From Rhodonellum sp041748555 (GTDB taxonomy: Bacteria; Bacteroidota; Bacteroidia; Cytophagales; Cyclobacteriaceae): a DNA stretch of 64,000 bases. Each line of letters opens with the position of its first letter. The first letter of the stretch is position 1. The notes below the pieces were generated by a model. That model did not search any database and was not told the origin of the DNA. It saw only the letters and a list, made by a program, of their open reading frames with translations. The position numbers and the translations under genes were made by a program. Shown here in pieces: positions 63,443 to 64,000 of this stretch. The stretch spans positions 27,532 to 91,531 of the forward strand of contig JBGTDA010000131.1 of assembly GCA_041748555.1 (NCBI GenBank), given 5' to 3'.

Positions 63443-64000
63443 TCAATAACTTTCCGACTCATTCGGAAAGTCTCTTTTCTTCACATCCTGAATGTAATTG
63501 CCAACAGCATTCAACATGGTCCCTCGTAAATCGGCATATTGACGCAAAAATCTGGGTTGGAATTCCTGGGTGATGCCCAACATGTCATGGACCACCAAAA
63601 CCTGTCCATCTACATCCCCACCGGCGCCTATTCCGATGATCGGAATGGAAACGGTTTCGGCTACTTTTTTGGCCAGTTTGGCTGGGATTTTTTCAAGTAC
63701 AATGGCAAAACAGCCACATTCCTCCAGGATCTTGGCATCGGCAACCAGCTTGTTTGCTTCGTCCTCATCTTTTGCCCTGACGGTGTAGGTACCGAATTTA
63801 TAGATGGATTGTGGTGTCAATCCCAAATGTCCCATTACCGGTACGCCTGCACTCAGGATCCGGTTGACAGATTCTTTTATCTCTGCTCCTCCCTCTACTT
63901 TGACGGCATGAGCACCGGATTCCTTCATAATCCGGATGGCCGATCGGAGTGCTTCCGAACTGTTTCCCTGATAAGATCCAAAGGGAATGTCCACCACCAC
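63443..64000 (-). CDS. panB: 3-methyl-2-oxobutanoate hydroxymethyltransferase, 5' end beyond window
   Basis: The C-terminal 185 residues of ketopantoate hydroxymethyltransferase, which makes ketopantoate in pantothenate/CoA synthesis. Diagnostic stretches are DIPFGSYQGN near the cut, AVKVEGGAEI, GVPVMGHLGLTPQSI, the catalytic-site region CFAIVLEKIP and IGIGAGGDVDGQVLVVHDML. The frame is open to the right edge, so the N-terminal third (including the first metal-binding part) lies outside. It is convergent with the restriction cluster. Confidence 0.95.
   Translation of the reverse strand: MVVDIPFGSYQGNSSEALRSAIRIMKESGAHAVKVEGGAEIKESVNRILSAGVPVMGHLGLTPQSIYKFGTYTVRAKDEDEANKLVADAKILEECGCFAIVLEKIPAKLAKKVAETVSIPIIGIGAGGDVDGQVLVVHDMLGITQEFQPRFLRQYADLRGTMLNAVGNYIQDVKKRDFPNESESY

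Overview
The window reads as chromosome of a Bacteroidota bacterium, most likely a cytophagalean close to the Cyclobacteriaceae (Algoriphagus-like). Supporting signs are three type IX secretion (T9SS) C-terminal sorting domains, a bacillithiol glycosyltransferase (BshA), a CarboxypepD_reg/outer-membrane-barrel receptor, a HEPN-fused sulfite reductase, few Shine-Dalgarno sequences, and promoter-like TAnnTTTG boxes. The family-level placement is inference from gene content.

Layout. 1-7.8 kb: the tail of a beta-propeller protein, then an Rrf2 regulator and a same-strand sulfate assimilation cluster (cysH of the APS reductase type, cysD, cysN, ferredoxin-type sulfite reductase with a C-terminal HEPN domain, and the siroheme genes cobA and a Met8-like gene). 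Together these take sulfate to sulfide and make the siroheme cofactor; no sulfate permease or APS kinase is visible. 7.8-16.7 kb: mainly minus-strand metabolic genes (DUF1801, sugar isomerase, PQQ-type sugar dehydrogenase, NAD-dependent epimerase, lipid hydroxylase, bshA, a GH3-serine hydrolase fusion). 16.8-20.8 kb: a small membrane protein, mutL and two rhomboid proteases. 20.8-25.9 kb: barrel protein, rlmN, secreted TIM-barrel protein, HAD phosphatase, App1-like phosphatase. 26.2-30.6 kb: an OmpR-type two-component pair followed at once by an outer-membrane receptor-like gene. 30.6-36.6 kb: M1 peptidase, a HepT/MNT toxin-antitoxin-like pair whose antitoxin is fused to a helix-turn-helix domain, and gcvP. 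36.8-42.3 kb: M28 peptidase, a secreted unknown, DEAD-box helicase, dihydroorotase and tRNA-His. 42.6-47.1 kb: a tight glycogen-type operon (debranching enzyme, GT4, GH57).

47.2-54.2 kb is a decayed, accessory-looking stretch. It holds a broken HAD hydrolase, short repeats, an orphan T9SS domain beside a relic of the murF 3' end, a duplicated translation start, and a subtilase split by a one-base frameshift. It is followed by intact murF and an FG-GAP T9SS protein. 57.9-63.2 kb is an Eco57I-like restriction-modification cluster (HTH regulator, nuclease-methylase, second adenine methylase, KTSC protein). panB runs off the right edge.

The most notable observation is that the HTH protein leading the restriction cluster and the HTH domain fused to the MNT antitoxin 25 kb away are clearly homologous beyond the HTH itself, and both genes have nearly the same dyad (TTTGAC-N7-GTC) just upstream, in the same orientation and overlapping a possible -7 box. 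This suggests two unlike defence-type modules controlled by sister regulators with possible cross-talk.
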